From Methanoregula sp. (GTDB lineage Archaea; Halobacteriota; Methanomicrobia; Methanomicrobiales; Methanospirillaceae): a DNA stretch of 13,922 bases. A program made the translations under genes and the position numbers. This document shows positions 11,705 through 13,922 of the stretch, in pieces; positions within the stretch are counted from its first letter, which is position 1, and each line of letters begins with the position of its first letter. Below the pieces are notes generated by a model. That model was not told the origin of the DNA, did no database searches, and saw nothing but the letters and a program-made list of their open reading frames with translations. The stretch is taken from assembly GCA_030653335.1 (NCBI GenBank), contig JAURZP010000145.1:1-13922 (forward strand), given 5' to 3'.

Positions 11705-13741
11705 ATGGAGATCGACATTCGCACGCTTGCCATTGTTCTGGCTATTGTGGCAGACATACAGGCAATTGCATTCTTTTTCCAGTACCTGATCAATAAAACC
11801 TACCGTGGTATTGGATGGTGGGTTTTAGGCAGTACTCTTGCGGCAGTCGGGTATGTACTACTGCTCCTGCAGGATACAAATCCAATCCTCTTCATCATCC
11901 TTGCAAACACCCTGCTCATTTCAGGAGCCATTTCTATCTATATCGGTATCACACGGTTCCTTGATCAGGAGGAAAATCGATGGATTATCATTGCGATCCT
12001 GGCTGTTTTCCTTATATCTTTTTTTTATCATACGTACGGGAATAATGACATCACCGTAAGAACGGTGATCTTCTCAGTCACTCTCGCAATCATCTCATTT
12101 TTGACTGCACTGAGTCTGTTTGGGAATAAAATACGATCGATTTCTACTTCTGCACATCTCATTGCCGCAGTTTTTCTTGCGTATGGATTTTTTTTTATAT
12201 TCCGCGCTGTGGCAGTCTTCGCGATTGCCCCGGTAGATACCTTGTTCACCCCATCGCTGATACAAACGGCGACTTTCCTCTCCTCCCTCATTGAAGGACT
12301 TTTCGTAATGGTGGGTTTGATCATCATGGTCAACCAGCGGTTGAATTCGGAGATGAGCGAGGCAAAAGAAGAATTTGAACTGATCTTTAATACCAGTCCC
12401 GATGCCGCTCTCATTTCCCGACTTGACGATGGGATCATTGTAAACATCAATGATGGGTTTACCGCCATTACCGGGTTCACTGGCGAAGATACAATCGGAA
12501 GATCGTGTTTTGATATCAATCTCTGGGCGGATCCTGTCAGCCGGCAAAAGATCGTTGCCGAACTTAAAAAGAAAGGATTTTGCGATAATTTTGAAGCAGA
12601 ATTTCACAGAAAAGACATGAGCATATTTCCCGGTCTGGTATCTGCCAAAGTCATTATCCTGCAGGATATTTTGCATATTATCAGCGTAACCCGTGATGTT
12701 ACTGAACGAAAAAAAGCAGAAGAGACCCTCCGTGAGAGCGAGATCCGGTACCGGCAGCTCGTAGATGCAACAGTTGAAGGGATTATCATCCACAGGGAGG
12801 GCATCATTAAGGATCTCAACGAACGTGCCTGTGAGCTTTTTGGTTATTCGCACGATGAGATGATCGGCAAAAATGTACTCACTCTGGCAGCTCCGGAGTT
12901 TGTAGAGACAATAAAAGAGAAGATAACGACAGGTTCAGAAGATTCGTACGAGGCACGGGGGTTGCGCAAAGATGGTTCAATGTTCTGGGCGGATATGCAC
13001 TCGCACCAGATCATTGTTGGCGGGGAATTGTACCGCATCACCACACTCTGGGATATCACTGAACGCAAGCGGGCCGATGTGGCGCTACAGCAGGCAAATA
13101 ATAAACTTACGATGCTAAACAGCATCACAAGGCATGACATCCTCAACCAGCTCATGGGATTGCGGACATATCTTGAGTTATCAAAAGAAGATGTGACAGA
13201 TCCTGTGTTTTTAGGGTATATTCAGAAAGAAGAAGAAGCCGCAGAAACAATCCAGTGGCAGATTGAGTTTGCCCGTGACTACCAGGATATCGGGACAATG
13301 GCGCCGAAATGGCAGAACCTCTCTGACATTATTGACTCTGCAACAAAGCAGCTGAAACCATCGGGTTCCAGAATTAATGTCCATGTCACCGGAGTAGAGA
13401 TTTTCGCCGATCCCCTCATCGAGAAGGTATTCTACACCCTGATGGAAAATTCTCTCCGTCATGGCGTTCATGTGACACAGATGGATTATTCACTACGGGA
13501 AACAACAGACGATCTTATCATCATCTACTGCGACGACGGTGTAGGTATTGCAATAGAGGATAAGAAAAAACTCTTTTTAAAAGGGTTTGGCAAACATACC
13601 GGTCTTGGCCTGTTCCTGTCTAAGGAGATCCTCTCAATCACCGGCATCACCATCGGCGAAAACGGTGAGCCGGGAAAAGGTGTGCGGTTCGAGATCGCAG
13701 TGCCAAAAGGGATGTGGCGTTCAACAGGGAATAGTGCATGA
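11705..13741 (+). CDS. 7TM-PAS-PAS sensor histidine kinase
   Basis: This 678-aa membrane kinase probably senses a signal in or across the membrane and phosphorylates the receiver encoded next. Residues 1-210 contain seven hydrophobic segments (near 8-26, 38-55, 61-83, 93-108, 118-140, 150-172, 190-209), a 7TM-type sensor without a large outside domain. PAS 1 lies at about 222-336 and PAS 2 at about 345-456, each followed by D(V/I)TERK. The H-box TRHDILNQ gives H477; the ATPase domain has TLMENSLRHG (N582), DDGVG at 610-614 and GLGL at 633-636. AGGT at 11693-11696 is 8 bases before ATG 11705. It overlaps the response regulator by ATGA. Its kinase half closely resembles that of the preceding kinase, but the membrane part does not. 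The ligand is unknown. Confidence 0.88.
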   Translation: MEIDIRTLAIVLAIVADIQAIAFFFQYLINKTYRGIGWWVLGSTLAAVGYVLLLLQDTNPILFIILANTLLISGAISIYIGITRFLDQEENRWIIIAILAVFLISFFYHTYGNNDITVRTVIFSVTLAIISFLTALSLFGNKIRSISTSAHLIAAVFLAYGFFFIFRAVAVFAIAPVDTLFTPSLIQTATFLSSLIEGLFVMVGLIIMVNQRLNSEMSEAKEEFELIFNTSPDAALISRLDDGIIVNINDGFTAITGFTGEDTIGRSCFDINLWADPVSRQKIVAELKKKGFCDNFEAEFHRKDMSIFPGLVSAKVIILQDILHIISVTRDVTERKKAEETLRESEIRYRQLVDATVEGIIIHREGIIKDLNERACELFGYSHDEMIGKNVLTLAAPEFVETIKEKITTGSEDSYEARGLRKDGSMFWADMHSHQIIVGGELYRITTLWDITERKRADVALQQANNKLTMLNSITRHDILNQLMGLRTYLELSKEDVTDPVFLGYIQKEEEAAETIQWQIEFARDYQDIGTMAPKWQNLSDIIDSATKQLKPSGSRINVHVTGVEIFADPLIEKVFYTLMENSLRHGVHVTQMDYSLRETTDDLIIIYCDDGVGIAIEDKKKLFLKGFGKHTGLGLFLSKEILSITGITIGENGEPGKGVRFEIAVPKGMWRSTGNSA

Positions 13742-13922
13742 TGGCAGCAGCGATCCGCATCCTCTATGTAGATGACGAACCCGGACTCCTGGACATCGGG
13801 AAGCGGTTCCTTGAGAGAACCGGTGATTTCTCTGTTACAATCATCGATTCAGCACCAGCTGCACTGGCACTCCTCAAAAAAGAAAATTTCGACGCCATCA
13901 TCTCCGATTACCAGATGCCGGA
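13738..13922 (+). CDS. Response regulator receiver protein (partial, cut by window end)
   Basis: The visible 61 residues are the first half of a CheY-like receiver domain. ILYVDDEPG places the acidic pair at D12-D13, and IISDYQMP places the phosphate-accepting aspartate at D57, with numbering from ATG 13738. Two adjacent ATG codons (13738 and 13741) are possible starts; AGGGA at 13726-13730 fits 13738 better (7 bases), and that ATG overlaps the kinase stop. Coupled translation suggests that it is the partner of the 7TM kinase. Output domains, if any, lie beyond the window; in methanogens such receivers are often followed by PAS and kinase domains or stand alone. Confidence 0.85.
   Translation, partial: MMAAAIRILYVDDEPGLLDIGKRFLERTGDFSVTIIDSAPAALALLKKENFDAIISDYQMP

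Noticed and set aside
12095..12853. 252-codon open frame on the - strand
   Set aside because: Antisense to the PAS region of the second kinase; composition does not look like a real protein.
1..13922. CRISPR arrays, insertion sequences, tRNA or rRNA genes
   Set aside because: I saw no regularly spaced repeats, no transposase-like frames with terminal repeats and no cloverleaf-like sequences by eye.

Overview
The window reads as euryarchaeal methanogen DNA, most like the order Methanomicrobiales (a Methanoregula-type organism). The order is inferred; the domain is well supported. Evidence for Archaea is a group II chaperonin (thermosome), TiaS (the archaeal tRNA-Ile2 agmatidine synthase), a four-subunit 2-oxoacid:ferredoxin oxidoreductase, A/T-rich TATA boxes about 25-35 bases before likely transcript starts, and several genes with no Shine-Dalgarno (SD) site that look leaderless. 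The sensor kinases carry the H-box TRHDIxNQ, which I associate with methanogen kinases.

Layout. Bases 1-319 are an A/T-rich intergenic leader. Bases 320-3087 (+) hold a tight four-gene operon for a pyruvate synthase-type enzyme in the order beta, alpha, gamma, delta; every junction overlaps by 4 or 8 bases. Bases 3267-3632 (-) encode a small unrecognised protein with four CxxC pairs. Bases 3846-5088 (+) hold two tandem lipoproteins with a Pro/Thr linker and a cupredoxin-like domain; the first keeps all four type-1 copper ligands and the second has lost most of them. The thermosome gene lies at 5220-6863 (-) with a good TATA box and SD site. A Cro/C1-type helix-turn-helix regulator (6929-7855, -) and tiaS (7898-9127, +) are divergent, with 42 bases between their starts. 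Bases 9326-13922 (+) are a signalling region: a 5TM-5TMR_LYT (LytS-like) PAS-PAS histidine kinase broken by an in-frame TAG, a 7TM-PAS-PAS histidine kinase, and the start of a response regulator that runs off the window.

How the genes work together. The por operon would link acetyl-CoA and pyruvate through ferredoxin, a central anabolic step in methanogens. The thermosome and TiaS are housekeeping functions for protein folding and for decoding AUA. The second kinase and the receiver overlap by ATGA and are probably a cognate pair. The two kinases have very similar C-terminal transmitter halves but unrelated membrane sensors, so they may feed the same receiver.

Most worth a second look are the in-frame TAG at 9635-9637 (all 12 intact gene ends in the window use TGA or TAA), the probable non-standard start codon of the first por gene, and the tandem cupredoxin pair in which one copy lost its copper site while keeping the promoter, start region and signal peptide almost unchanged.
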